From positions 4,128,501 through 4,192,500 of the forward strand of contig NZ_CP114786.1 of assembly GCF_027359675.1 (NCBI RefSeq): a stretch of 64,000 bases of DNA. Reading direction: 5' to 3'. The stretch is from Roseibium sp. Sym1 (GTDB lineage Bacteria > Pseudomonadota > Alphaproteobacteria > Rhizobiales > Stappiaceae). A program made the position numbers and the translations under genes. Below are positions 36,391 through 44,730 of the stretch, one piece after another. A model generated the notes under the pieces. The model did not search any database. It saw only the letters and a program-made list of their open reading frames with translations, and was not told the DNA's origin. Numbering within the stretch: the first letter of the stretch is position 1; each line of letters opens with the position of its first letter.

Positions 36391-37320
36391 TCAGCCACGC
36401 TCGCGCAAGGCGTCCAGAACCACCTGGAACGCGGACGAGGGGCGCTGGCGGCTGGTGTAGTAGAGATGAAAGCCCGGAAAGGAGGGGCAGTATTCATCGA
36501 GGCAGGTCCGCAATGTGCCCGCATCGAGATCGTCCTGCGCCAGTCGCTCCGGGACCAGTGCCAGTCCGTGGCCGTCCCTGGCGGCGCGAAGAACCGGGTT
36601 GATCGTGTTGAAACAGGCCTGCCCCTGAACCTTGACGCGGATCTCGTTGCCGTCGCTGTCCTCGAACTCCCAGGCATAGAGCGCGCCATGCGTTGACAGC
36701 CGCAAATTGATACAGCGATGTTCGGACAGGTCCTGCGGCGTCTCCGGAGCGCCTGCGGCTTCGAAATATTCCGGCGCGCCGACGCAGATCATCCGTTCTT
36801 CCGGGCCGATCCGCATGGTGATCATGCCCTCGCTTACCTGGTCGCCGTAGCGGACACCGGCGTCGCACTGGGCCTCGGCAAGATCCGTATAGCCATAGTC
36901 CATGACGAACTCGACATTGACCGACGGGTGTTCCTTGAGCACAGGCGAGAGCTTCGGCCAGAGCAGCGATTCGATCGCGTATTCCACCGCCACGATCCGG
37001 ACGGTTCCCGTCGGCTGGTCACGGGAATCGTTGAGGGCCTGAAGCCGGGCCTCGATCTTCTCGAAACAGGGATTGAGCGTGGCAAGCAGGTCTTCCCCCT
37101 CAAGGGTCGGCGCGACGGAGCGGGTCGTCCTTGTCAGAAGCCGCAGGCCAAGGCGCTGTTCAAGCCCCTTGATCGTGTGGCTGAGCGCTGACTGGGAGAT
37201 GTTCAGCCGGGCCGCCGCACGCGTGAAGCTGCGCTCTTCGGCGACGGCGGCGAGGGCGATGAGGTCGTTGATGTTTTCTCGGAGCATGAGGGAGGCCCTG
37301 ATCTCGTCATCCAGGATCAT
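36391..37320 (-). CDS. LysR family transcriptional regulator
   Basis: 309 residues. N-terminal winged helix: NDLIALAAVAEERSFTRAAARLNISQSALSHTIKGLEQRLGLRLLTRTTRSVAPT. The C-terminal co-inducer domain is complete (GTVRIVAVEYAIESLLWPKLSPVLKEHPSVNVEFV). It sits in the middle of a redox and cupin cluster. Three palindromes of form TCATGAG-N5-CTCATGA in the cluster obey the T-N11-A rule for LysR boxes, so it is the likely regulator of both flanking gene groups. A degenerate half site (CTCATGA) lies at 37352-37358. Confidence 0.93.
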   Translation of the reverse strand: MILDDEIRASLMLRENINDLIALAAVAEERSFTRAAARLNISQSALSHTIKGLEQRLGLRLLTRTTRSVAPTLEGEDLLATLNPCFEKIEARLQALNDSRDQPTGTVRIVAVEYAIESLLWPKLSPVLKEHPSVNVEFVMDYGYTDLAEAQCDAGVRYGDQVSEGMITMRIGPEERMICVGAPEYFEAAGAPETPQDLSEHRCINLRLSTHGALYAWEFEDSDGNEIRVKVQGQACFNTINPVLRAARDGHGLALVPERLAQDDLDAGTLRTCLDEYCPSFPGFHLYYTSRQRPSSAFQVVLDALRERG

Positions 37321-37475
37321 TCAAGGTCTCCCTCACGATATATGTCTCAGGCTCATGAAGTCTAACGATTATGCAGCTGGGACATCGTGCGTTCCCTTGA
37401 ATGCACACATGAGGCCCCATCACTTTCAGATCAATCAACGGACGTGAAATCGCTCCCGATTGAACGTCCGTTGAT

Positions 37476-38495
37476 CTATGGCGTCAGACGGATCAACCTG
37501 TCTGGGGACGCGCCGTCATGGCGGGGCGAGCGGTTGGTGGTGATCGCCAGAACCGTATCGCCGGTGACAAGAACGTCCCGGATCCGCTCTCCGACGGCAA
37601 AGGCTTCCGAAACGGTTCCATCGGTTCCGATCTCGAGAACACCGCCGGCACGCAATCCGGCGAGAAGCAACCTGTCCCCGTCGAACGCCAGGCCCGACGG
37701 CGCCCAGGTGCTGCCGCCCGAATGGGCCAGCGGCGCCGTCATGCCGTCGGCGGTTTCATCCCCCTGGATCAGCGGCCAGCCGTAATTGCCGCCAGGCTCG
37801 ATCCGGTTGACCTCGTCGTGTCCGGACTGGCCGTGTTCTGCAGCATAAAGCTGACCCGTGTCGTCCCAGGCCAGGCCTTGCGGGTTGCGGTGCCCGAGGG
37901 ACCAGACGGCAGACCCCGGAAAGGGATTGTCCTCGGGGATCGCACCGTCGGGCGTGACCCGCAGGATCTTGCCCGCCAGGCTGGAGAGGTCCTGTGGCCG
38001 TTCCCGGTTTTCCGTCCAGCCGGTGGTTATGTAGAGCATGCCGTCAGGACCAAAGGCGACGCGGCCGCCGTTATAAAGGGGATGCCCCGGAATATCGTCG
38101 ACCAGGACCCTGGTCTCGCGCCAGCCACCCTCGGCCCGTTCGGCCTCGATCACCCGGTTCCTGCGGTTTTCGGGCGTGCCGAAATGCTGGTAGAGGACAA
38201 CGCGCCCGCTGTCGCCGAAATCCGGCCGCAGCGCCAGTCCCAGAAGGCCGCCGCCGCGGTCGTTCAGGACCGGCTCGCTGGTTTCCACCTGCATCCGGGA
38301 GAAGCCTTTTTCGTCCAGAATCCCCAGAGTCCCGGCCTTCTCCGTGATGTAGATACGGCCTTCATGCGCCTCGATATCCCAAGGATAGTCGAGGCCGGGC
38401 AGAACGGTTTCGGCGGCCTGCGCCGAAACCGGAAGGAGGGCGGCCAGGACAAGGGCGCGCAGAAAATGAAGGGTCCTATTGTGCATAATCTGCAT
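37476..38495 (-). CDS. Exported PQQ-dependent sugar dehydrogenase-like protein
   Basis: 339 residues. Signal peptide through AALLPVSAQA. Six-bladed propeller of the glucose/sorbosone dehydrogenase family: LDYPWDIEAHEGRIYITEKAG, LLGLALRPDFGDSGRVVLY, NGGRVAFGPDGMLYITTG, SLGHRNPQGLAWDDTGQLYAAEHG, and PGGNYGWPLI. A periplasmic quinoprotein oxidoreductase is predicted. The start overlaps the end of the upstream cupin gene by 20 bases (ATG 38495), so the two are translationally coupled; a second ATG at 38486 is possible. Confidence 0.88.
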   Translation of the reverse strand: MQIMHNRTLHFLRALVLAALLPVSAQAAETVLPGLDYPWDIEAHEGRIYITEKAGTLGILDEKGFSRMQVETSEPVLNDRGGGLLGLALRPDFGDSGRVVLYQHFGTPENRRNRVIEAERAEGGWRETRVLVDDIPGHPLYNGGRVAFGPDGMLYITTGWTENRERPQDLSSLAGKILRVTPDGAIPEDNPFPGSAVWSLGHRNPQGLAWDDTGQLYAAEHGQSGHDEVNRIEPGGNYGWPLIQGDETADGMTAPLAHSGGSTWAPSGLAFDGDRLLLAGLRAGGVLEIGTDGTVSEAFAVGERIRDVLVTGDTVLAITTNRSPRHDGASPDRLIRLTP

Positions 38496-38934
38496 CCGTC
38501 ACCTTCTCGCCCCAGGAAACGGCGGAGCCGTTGACGGTGGCCTGGATGGCGTAGTGCGACACGGAGGTCGTGTTGGTGGCGCCGTGCCAGTGCTCGACGT
38601 CCGGCGGACACCAGACCACGTCGCCGGCCTGAATGACCTGTCTTTCCTGGCCGCGTTCCTGGACCCAGCCGGTGCCGGAGGTCACCACCAGCATCTGGCC
38701 CGCCGGATGCGTGTGCCACGCGGAGCGGGCGCCGGGCAGGAAGGTGACGTGACCGGCGCTGACGTCGTGCATGACCGGAGGAAAGACCGGGGCGACATAG
38801 GCCGTGCCGCTGAAGTAGTCGGCGCTGCCGATCTGTCCGCCGAGATCCTCGGCGCGGGTGATTTCCATGGATTGTGCGAAAGCCGGCGGGGCGGCGAGCA
38901 GAGCGACCGTGAGTGCGATGAGGACAGGTTTCAT
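38476..38934 (-). CDS. Exported cupin-domain protein
   Basis: 152 residues. Signal peptide [20 protein letters not shown]. Cupin motifs [25 protein letters not shown] and [27 protein letters not shown]. It is a paralogue of the cytosolic cupin at 34401, including the [12 protein letters not shown] tail. First gene of a pair with the PQQ-type dehydrogenase, preceded by a divergent promoter region with two LysR-type palindromes. Confidence 0.88.
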   Translation of the reverse strand: MKPVLIALTVALLAAPPAFAQSMEITRAEDLGGQIGSADYFSGTAYVAPVFPPVMHDVSAGHVTFLPGARSAWHTHPAGQMLVVTSGTGWVQERGQERQVIQAGDVVWCPPDVEHWHGATNTTSVSHYAIQATVNGSAVSWGEKVTDADYAQ

Positions 38935-39032
38935 TTCAGGGGATCTCCGTTGATGGGGATGTGGCCGTCTGGCCTGTGCCCGTAACGTAAGGAGAACCGG
39001 CTTCCGGATAATGCCGGAAATATCGCATCCAC

Positions 39033-39051
39033 TCATGAGACCGGCTCATGA
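39033..39051. promoter_or_regulatory. LysR-type palindrome, copy 2
   Basis: TCATGAG-ACCGG-CTCATGA, perfect 7-base arms, 99-117 bases upstream of the exported cupin gene. T-N11-A is satisfied (T at 39036, A at 39048). Confidence 0.6.
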
Positions 39052-39117
39052 ACATGGAGGGCCGGATGCAAAGTGGAAGGTGTCCGTTCCGAGACGGGTC
39101 CAGGAGCAAGGTTGCAT

Positions 39118-39136
39118 TCATGAGCACCTCTCATGA
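39118..39136. promoter_or_regulatory. LysR-type palindrome, copy 3
   Basis: TCATGAG-CACCT-CTCATGA, arms identical to copy 2, 77-95 bases upstream of the cyclophilin-like gene. Confidence 0.6.
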
Positions 39137-39156
39137 GTGCCAGTGTCCTGGGGGGA

Positions 39157-39182
39157 CTAATCCTTTTTGCAGAAAGGATTAG
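39157..39182 (+). promoter_or_regulatory. Perfect inverted repeat in the 5' region of the cyclophilin-like gene
   Basis: CTAATCCTTT (39157-39166) and AAAGGATTAG (39173-39182), perfect 10-base arms, loop 6, 30 bases before the ATG at 39213. It could be an operator or a leader hairpin. Confidence 0.4.
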
Positions 39183-39212
39183 ATTTGGGAGGACCGAACA
39201 AGGGAGCTCGAC

Positions 39213-39668
39213 ATGTGCAGGCTGAAACCGAAATGCGTTGCGCTCCTATTCGCGCTTGCCTTTCTCGGCCCGGCTGCCGCCGGTGGTGCAACGGAAACCC
39301 AACAAGAGACTGTCATGACCAGGATCCAGGTGATTGCCGGAGACAAAGTGCTCGCCGCCACGCTTGACGACACGCCCGCAGGCCGGGACTTCGCCTCAAT
39401 GTTGCCGCTGGACCTGACCCTGACCGACTACCACGGGATCGAGAAGGTTGCGGATCTTCCGCGCGAGCTTAACACCACGGGATCGCCGGCAAGCTACGCC
39501 CCGAAAACCGGTGACATCACGCTTTACGCGCCCTGGGGCAACCTTGCGATCTTCTACAAGCCGTTCCAGTCGTCCCGCGGCCTGGTCCGGCTGGGGGAAT
39601 TCGACGGTCCACTGGATGCGCTGATCAAGGACGCGCCGGTGCCGATCCGCATCGAAGCGGCCGACTGA
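39213..39668 (+). CDS. Exported cyclophilin-like domain protein
   Basis: 151 residues. Signal peptide MCRLKPKCVALLFALAFLGPAAAG. The mature part matches the bacterial cyclophilin-like fold (Cyclophil_like type): IQVIAGDKVLAATLDDTPAGRDFASMLPLDLTLTDYHGIEKVADL, SYAPKTGDITLYAPWGNLAIFYK, and LVRLGEFDGPL. Isomerase activity is not established in this group. It is divergent from the exported cupin gene, and the SDR gene follows after 88 bases. Confidence 0.85.
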   Translation: MCRLKPKCVALLFALAFLGPAAAGGATETQQETVMTRIQVIAGDKVLAATLDDTPAGRDFASMLPLDLTLTDYHGIEKVADLPRELNTTGSPASYAPKTGDITLYAPWGNLAIFYKPFQSSRGLVRLGEFDGPLDALIKDAPVPIRIEAAD

Positions 39669-39756
39669 CACAACGAGACAACAGCGCCAACGGCAACACG
39701 CCTCCGGAAAAAGGGGCTTGACCGGTTGCGCAAATTCCAAGGAAACGGAGACCATC

Positions 39757-40509
39757 ATGAGCAACAACATCGAAGGCAAAGTCATCATCATCACCGGCGC
39801 CTCCAGCGGCATCGGCGAAGCAACGGCGAAACTGCTGGCCAGCCGGGGTGCGAAGATCGTGCTTGGCGCGCGCCGCACCGAAAAGCTTGAAAAGATCGCC
39901 GAGGAGATCAAGGCGGCAGGTGGCGACGCCATCTACCAGTCACTGGACGTCACGGTTCCGGCGGAAAACGAGGCCATCGTCAAGCTCGCCAAGGACACGT
40001 TCGGCAAACTGGACGTGATCTTCCTGAATGCCGGCCTGATGCCGTCGTCGCCGGTCTCTGCGCTCAAGACCGATGAATGGGAGCAGATGGTGGACGTCAA
40101 TGTGAAGGGTGTCCTGAACGGAGTTGCCGCGGTCATGCCGACTTTCATGGAACAGAAGTCGGGTCACGTCATCGCGACCTCTTCGGTCGCCGGTCTGAAG
40201 GCCTATCCGGGCGGCGGCGTCTATTGCGGCACCAAGTGGTTCGTGCGCTCCTTCATGGAGGTCCTGCGGATGGAATCGGCCATGGAGGGCACCAATATCC
40301 GCACCGCGACGATCTATCCGGCGGCGATCAACACCGAACTCCTCAACACCATCAGTGACGAGGGCAGCGCCGAGGCCTTCAAGGCCCTCTATGACCAGTA
40401 CGGCATTTCGGCGGACCGGATCGCGTCCGTTGTCGAATTCGCAGTGAACCTGCCCGAAGACACCACGGTCAACGAATTCACCGTCGGCCCGGCCAACCAG
40501 CCGTGGTAG
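39757..40509 (+). CDS. Short-chain dehydrogenase/reductase (SDR)
   Basis: 250 residues from ATG 39757. Cofactor motif TGASSGIGEATAKLL (TGxxxGxG), NAG motif in DVIFLNAGLMPSS, catalytic Ser in ATSSVAGLKAYPG and YxxxK in YCGTKWF. ARRTEK after beta-2 suggests NADP(H) preference. It is of the classical SDR type, cytosolic, and in the LysR/cupin cluster. It ends just before a 14-base perfect hairpin. Confidence 0.93.
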   Translation: MSNNIEGKVIIITGASSGIGEATAKLLASRGAKIVLGARRTEKLEKIAEEIKAAGGDAIYQSLDVTVPAENEAIVKLAKDTFGKLDVIFLNAGLMPSSPVSALKTDEWEQMVDVNVKGVLNGVAAVMPTFMEQKSGHVIATSSVAGLKAYPGGGVYCGTKWFVRSFMEVLRMESAMEGTNIRTATIYPAAINTELLNTISDEGSAEAFKALYDQYGISADRIASVVEFAVNLPEDTTVNEFTVGPANQPW

Positions 40510-40529
40510 GAGAAGGCGGATAAACAATT

Positions 40530-40562
40530 GGAAGCAGGAGGGAGAAATTCCCTCCTGCTTCC
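40530..40562. terminator. Long perfect hairpin after the SDR gene
   Basis: 14-base perfect stem GGAAGCAGGAGGGA / TCCCTCCTGCTTCC, 5-base loop. No T tract on the plus strand, so it may be a weak terminator or an mRNA 3'-end stabiliser. Confidence 0.55.
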
Positions 40563-40633
40563 GTGATTCAGGGCCAGTGTCCCGGCGACATGTCTTTTGC
40601 CGCCACTGGCACAATGGCCGACAAACAACCTCG

Positions 40634-40816
40634 TTACCCGTTCCTGTGGCGAACAGGCTCGTGCGGCGCGACCAGGGCAACAGGCGTCAGTTCGCATATG
40701 TTTGCCATTCCTGCCGCGGAAGGCGCACCGTTCCAGACGGTTACCGTGATGCGCCGGGCGTCGTGCAATTTGGCACGGCTCGAAAAAGCAACATCACCCG
40801 AATTCAGATTGCTCAT
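40634..40816 (-). CDS. Possible small protein of 60 residues
   Basis: Begins MSNLNSGDVAFSSRAKLHDA with a strong GAGGTG ribosome site 6 bases upstream. It is basic, with no membrane span and no recognised family. It occupies most of the 430-base gap between the SDR and LysM genes. The opposite strand is also open (40563-40862) but without a ribosome site. Confidence 0.4.
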   Translation of the reverse strand: MSNLNSGDVAFSSRAKLHDARRITVTVWNGAPSAAGMANICELTPVALVAPHEPVRHRNG

Positions 40817-40939
40817 TGGAACCACCTCGCTACGATCTCGTGATCTGACGGGTGAAACCTAGCGGATGCATCTTACAGGTTGTGTGATCGCTGACACAAA
40901 ATTCCGCTTCTGCCCGACATGGCCAGCATTCGGTGCAGC

Positions 40940-41428
40940 TCAGATGTCGTTGCGCGGGATCCTCAGCACCTGGCCGGGAAAAATGACGTTCGGATTGCTC
41001 AGGATGTGCTGGTTCGCCTCGAAAATCGGCTGGTAGATGGACGTGCCGTAATGCTGCTGAGCAATCTGGGTCAGGGTGTCGCCGGGCTTGACCGTATAGG
41101 GCTGCCAGCCGCGATAGCCCGACAGGATCCGGGGGCCGAACAGGATCGGGATCACCACCGACGGGCCGTTCTCGTTGCCGGTGTCGTCGGCCAGCGTGAG
41201 GAACAGGCGGTTGAGTTCGAAACTGTTGGTGTCGGGAATGTCGATAAAGCCCTGGAATTGCCGCAGGCCAAACGCGCCGACCTGGGTAAACGAGGCATAT
41301 TCGTCATGGCCCTCGGAGACACGGATGCTGAGGGTTCCCTCAAAGGCCGCGGCATTTCCGGCGATCAGGATCTTTGAACCGACCAGGTCGAACGGCTGGG
41401 GCTGCTGGATGTCGAGTGTCACGGTCAC
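40940..41428 (-). CDS. Gmad2-LysM domain protein
   Basis: 162 residues. The start is GTG 41428, with GGAGGG 6 bases upstream; the frame is open to 41485. The N-terminal half (about 10-100) is a Gmad2-type immunoglobulin-like domain ([45 protein letters not shown]). The C-terminal LysM motif is [48 protein letters not shown]. LysM binds peptidoglycan. No signal peptide is visible, which is odd for a cell-wall binding protein. Confidence 0.82.
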   Translation of the reverse strand: MTVTLDIQQPQPFDLVGSKILIAGNAAAFEGTLSIRVSEGHDEYASFTQVGAFGLRQFQGFIDIPDTNSFELNRLFLTLADDTGNENGPSVVIPILFGPRILSGYRGWQPYTVKPGDTLTQIAQQHYGTSIYQPIFEANQHILSNPNVIFPGQVLRIPRNDI

Positions 41429-41605
41429 GTCAAACCCTCCTCGAAAACTGTCTGAAATCCTTGACGCCCCCCGGCGAAGATCCATCAGACTACAACGTTT
41501 TGGCGGAAAATTGACAGGTGCAACTTGTCCCCGGAGCAGGACCGGGGCTGGCCGAGCCGGGGCTGAGCGCCCGGGACTTGCGCAAAGCTCCCGGGCGCCT
41601 GCAGC

Positions 41606-42580
41606 TTATTGAACGCCGATTTCCTTGTAGTAGCGCGCCGCGCCGGGATGGAATTGCGCCGTCCCGAGCTGCTGGGCGGCGTATTCCGGCGACAGGGCCC
41701 TGGCCCAGGGCGCGTCCGTGGTGATGCTGTCGAGGTTTTCCCAGAAGGCCTTCGTGATCCTGTAGACGAGCTCTTCGTCGAGATCCGCGCGGACACCGAT
41801 GCCGACTGCGGTGTCGTTCGACATGACCGGGCCGTCATTCACCTGGTTTTCATAAAGGCCTGCCGGGATTTCCGCACGTTTCCGGAACTTGCCGAGAAAC
41901 TTGTCGACCTCTTCGCCCTCATGTTCCTCCGGGCCGATGAAGCGCAGTTTTTCGGTTTCCGTGAACTGGATGAACTGCTGGCACGGATCGATGCAGCCAT
42001 TGACATACATTTCGACCTTTCCGTCCAGGAAGGACTGGAAACCGGTTGCCCAGTTGGCCTTGATGGCATCGTAGTCCTCGCCGGCGACGAGGCCGGTCGT
42101 GGCCTCGACCCAGCCCTTGGCGGCGTTGTAGGCGCCGCCGCCCTGTGGCCCGAGAAACACCGTGGCGCCCTCGATATCATCGAGCACGGTAATATCGCTG
42201 TCGCCGCGTACGGCGAAGTGATACTGGCCGTAGGGGAACCACATCAGGACCTGGGCGTTCTTGGCGAGTTCCGGAGCCTCCGGCTCGTTCTTGTACATGG
42301 CCGCACCCTTGCTCATCAGGATGTGGATGGTCGGCGAGATCATGTACATGTCGAGATTGCCGCGTGCGGTCTCGATCTGGTGCAGCGTCGCGGCGCCGCC
42401 GCCGGCGACCTCGATGGCGACATCATCGAGCTTGTCGGTGACGATATTGGCGAAGGTCGCCATGGTGATCGCCTGGCCGAGACTCGGCTCGATCGTCTGC
42501 ATCTTGAGCGTGGTGTCCTGGGCGCTGGCGGTTCCGGCGAGAACCAGGCCGGCCAGGGCCGTAAGTGCAAGTCGTTTCAT
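41606..42580 (-). CDS. TAXI family TRAP transporter solute-binding protein
   Basis: 324 residues from ATG 42580 with ribosome site GGAGGAAG. Signal peptide [20 protein letters not shown]. It matches the TAXI branch: TIEPSLGQAITMATFANIV, GGGAATLHQIETARGNLDMYMIS, and LGPQGGGAYNAAKGWVEATTGL. It captures the substrate in the periplasm for the fused permease encoded upstream in the operon. The substrate is unknown; the co-encoded sulfatase points to the de-esterified product of a sulfate or phosphonate ester. Confidence 0.9.
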   Translation of the reverse strand: MKRLALTALAGLVLAGTASAQDTTLKMQTIEPSLGQAITMATFANIVTDKLDDVAIEVAGGGAATLHQIETARGNLDMYMISPTIHILMSKGAAMYKNEPEAPELAKNAQVLMWFPYGQYHFAVRGDSDITVLDDIEGATVFLGPQGGGAYNAAKGWVEATTGLVAGEDYDAIKANWATGFQSFLDGKVEMYVNGCIDPCQQFIQFTETEKLRFIGPEEHEGEEVDKFLGKFRKRAEIPAGLYENQVNDGPVMSNDTAVGIGVRADLDEELVYRITKAFWENLDSITTDAPWARALSPEYAAQQLGTAQFHPGAARYYKEIGVQ

Positions 42581-42596
42581 GTCTTCCTCCCAAGTT

Positions 42597-44729
42597 TCAT
42601 TGCATGTGCGGGTGTGCTGCCGTTTCTGGGCGGCGGCGCAGAACTGCGTGGCCGGCGATTGCGGCAAGGGTCAGGGCGAGGGCGGGGGCGGCATAGGCCA
42701 TGTCCGGAACCAGAACCAGAAGGCCGAGGGCGACGCGAAGGCCGCGTTCCCACAAGGGCATCCGGCCGCGGTCGAAACCGGCGAGCGCGGATGCGATCGA
42801 CCACATGGCCACGGCGTAGGCGACGACGATCCAGCCAAATTGCGCCCAGGTGACGGTCGTAATGTCCACCATGGCGGTGCTGTCCGGCGCGGATCCTCCG
42901 AACCATTCGAACAGCACCTGAAGCTTGTAGAGCACGGCCGGGTGATAGACGAAGATGAACGGGATCAGGAAGCCCGCGAAGCCGATCCGCGCCGCCTCGA
43001 AGCCCGTCCGGATCGGATTGGCACCCGCGATGGGCGCGGCGGCGAAGGCGGCGAGCGCGACCGGTGGCGTGACCGTTGACATGACGGCGAAGAACACCAC
43101 GAACAGATGCAGCGTGAGTTCGGGGATGCCGACAGCGTCAATGCCCGAGGACAGGGCGATGACGATGATGAAGTAGGTCGCGCCGGGCGGCAGGCCCATA
43201 CCCAGGACAATGGCGCCGAAGGCAACCACGATCAGCACCAGCGGCAGCGGTCCGCTGGCCAGCTGGGTCAAGAGCAGCGCCAGCCGGCCGGCGAAACCGG
43301 ACACCTGGATCAGTCCGACGATCAGGCCGATGGCGGTCACGATGACAACGATGGAGGCGGCCATGCGGCCGGCATTGACAAAGGCGCGCCAGATGCGGTC
43401 CCGGGACCGGAAATCCCGGAACAGGACGAGCGCGGAACAGACCGCCGCGACGAAGCCGTAGAAACCGGCTTTCGGAACCGACGGCTGGCTGAACAGGAAC
43501 CAGGTGAGCACACCGAGCGGCACCACGAAAACCAGGCATTGAAGCCATTCCCGGCGGTTGAGCGGCGGGCGCTGGTCCGCGGGAAGCGCGCCGATGCCGT
43601 GACGGCGCGCCTCGAAATAGACCGTCAGGAAGGTGGCGAAGTAATACATGATCGCCGGCAGGATGGCGGCGACGACGATGTAGCGGTATTCGAGACCGAT
43701 CTGGCCAGCCACGAAAAAGGCGACGACACCCATGACGGGGGGCATGATCTGCCCGCCCGTGGAGGCGGCGGCCTCGACCGCCCCGGCAAAGGCCGGCTTG
43801 AAACCCGATTTCTTGATCACGGGGATGGTCATGACACCGGTCGAGACGACATTCGAGATGGCGGCGCCGGACAGGGTTCCGAAAAGCGCGGAGGAGGCGA
43901 CGGCGGCATGGGCCGCCCCGCCGACCATTCCGCCGGTCAGCCGGTTGGCGATCTTCATGAGCAGGTCGCCCGCGCCCGAGGCCATCATGACCGCGCCGAA
44001 GACGATGAAGATCAGGACACTGCCGGAAACCACCTGCAGCGGCTGTCCGAACTGACCGCCGGTCTGCGCCCAGAAGTTCAGCACCATGGCGCGCAGGCTC
44101 TGGGAGAAGGTGGACTCCGAACCGGCCAGAATGCCCGTCCAGTCCGGCAGGTAGCCGCGGACGAAGAAATAGACCACCCAGAACAGGCAGAAGGCCACGA
44201 TGAAACCGCCGAACATGCGCCAGGTCAGATAGAGCGTGATCGCGGTGGCGATCGGAAACATGACGAAGTCGATCGGGCTGGCGGAGGGCAGGGCGCCGCC
44301 GTCGGTGGCGAAGATCTTGATCATCCAGGAGACGAAGGCCACCATCGACAGGAGGGTCAGGCACCAGTTGGCGATGCGCCCGGCGGATCCCCGGTGCAGG
44401 GTCAGCAGCGAGATGGCAAAGGAAAAAACGATCGGAAGGCCGATGATCAGTCCCGTCGGCAGGAGGAAGGCCCGCTCGAAGGAGCGGTAGCCGGAACCCA
44501 GCCAGTGTTCGCGCAACAGGGCGCGCTGATCCCTGCGCGACAGTTCGTCAAAGCCCTGCGTGCTTGTTTCGATGAACCAGCGGACAAAATCCGTGATCGG
44601 GCCGGAGGCCGCATAGATCAGGATGATGCCGACAAACAGCACCGCCAGAAGGTCGGCGACCTGCTTGTCCGCCCTGGGAACTACCGGCGCGGATTGTTCG
44701 GGGGCGGCTTGGTCGGGAGCGGTGTTCAT
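42597..44729 (-). CDS. TRAP transporter fused permease subunit (4TM-12TM)
   Basis: 710 residues from ATG 44729, with GGAGGG 8 bases upstream and one base after the sulfatase stop. The N-terminal part is the small DctQ-like subunit (LLAVLFVGIILIYAASGPITD). The rest is the large DctM-like subunit with VFGAVMMASGAGDLLMKIANRLTGGMVGGAAHAAVASSALFGTLSGAAISNV and MPPVMGVVAFFVAGQ, the normal pattern of TAXI-type fused permeases. Sodium-driven uptake across the inner membrane is expected. Confidence 0.93.
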   Translation of the reverse strand: MNTAPDQAAPEQSAPVVPRADKQVADLLAVLFVGIILIYAASGPITDFVRWFIETSTQGFDELSRRDQRALLREHWLGSGYRSFERAFLLPTGLIIGLPIVFSFAISLLTLHRGSAGRIANWCLTLLSMVAFVSWMIKIFATDGGALPSASPIDFVMFPIATAITLYLTWRMFGGFIVAFCLFWVVYFFVRGYLPDWTGILAGSESTFSQSLRAMVLNFWAQTGGQFGQPLQVVSGSVLIFIVFGAVMMASGAGDLLMKIANRLTGGMVGGAAHAAVASSALFGTLSGAAISNVVSTGVMTIPVIKKSGFKPAFAGAVEAAASTGGQIMPPVMGVVAFFVAGQIGLEYRYIVVAAILPAIMYYFATFLTVYFEARRHGIGALPADQRPPLNRREWLQCLVFVVPLGVLTWFLFSQPSVPKAGFYGFVAAVCSALVLFRDFRSRDRIWRAFVNAGRMAASIVVIVTAIGLIVGLIQVSGFAGRLALLLTQLASGPLPLVLIVVAFGAIVLGMGLPPGATYFIIVIALSSGIDAVGIPELTLHLFVVFFAVMSTVTPPVALAAFAAAPIAGANPIRTGFEAARIGFAGFLIPFIFVYHPAVLYKLQVLFEWFGGSAPDSTAMVDITTVTWAQFGWIVVAYAVAMWSIASALAGFDRGRMPLWERGLRVALGLLVLVPDMAYAAPALALTLAAIAGHAVLRRRPETAAHPHMQ

Positions 44730-44730
44730 C

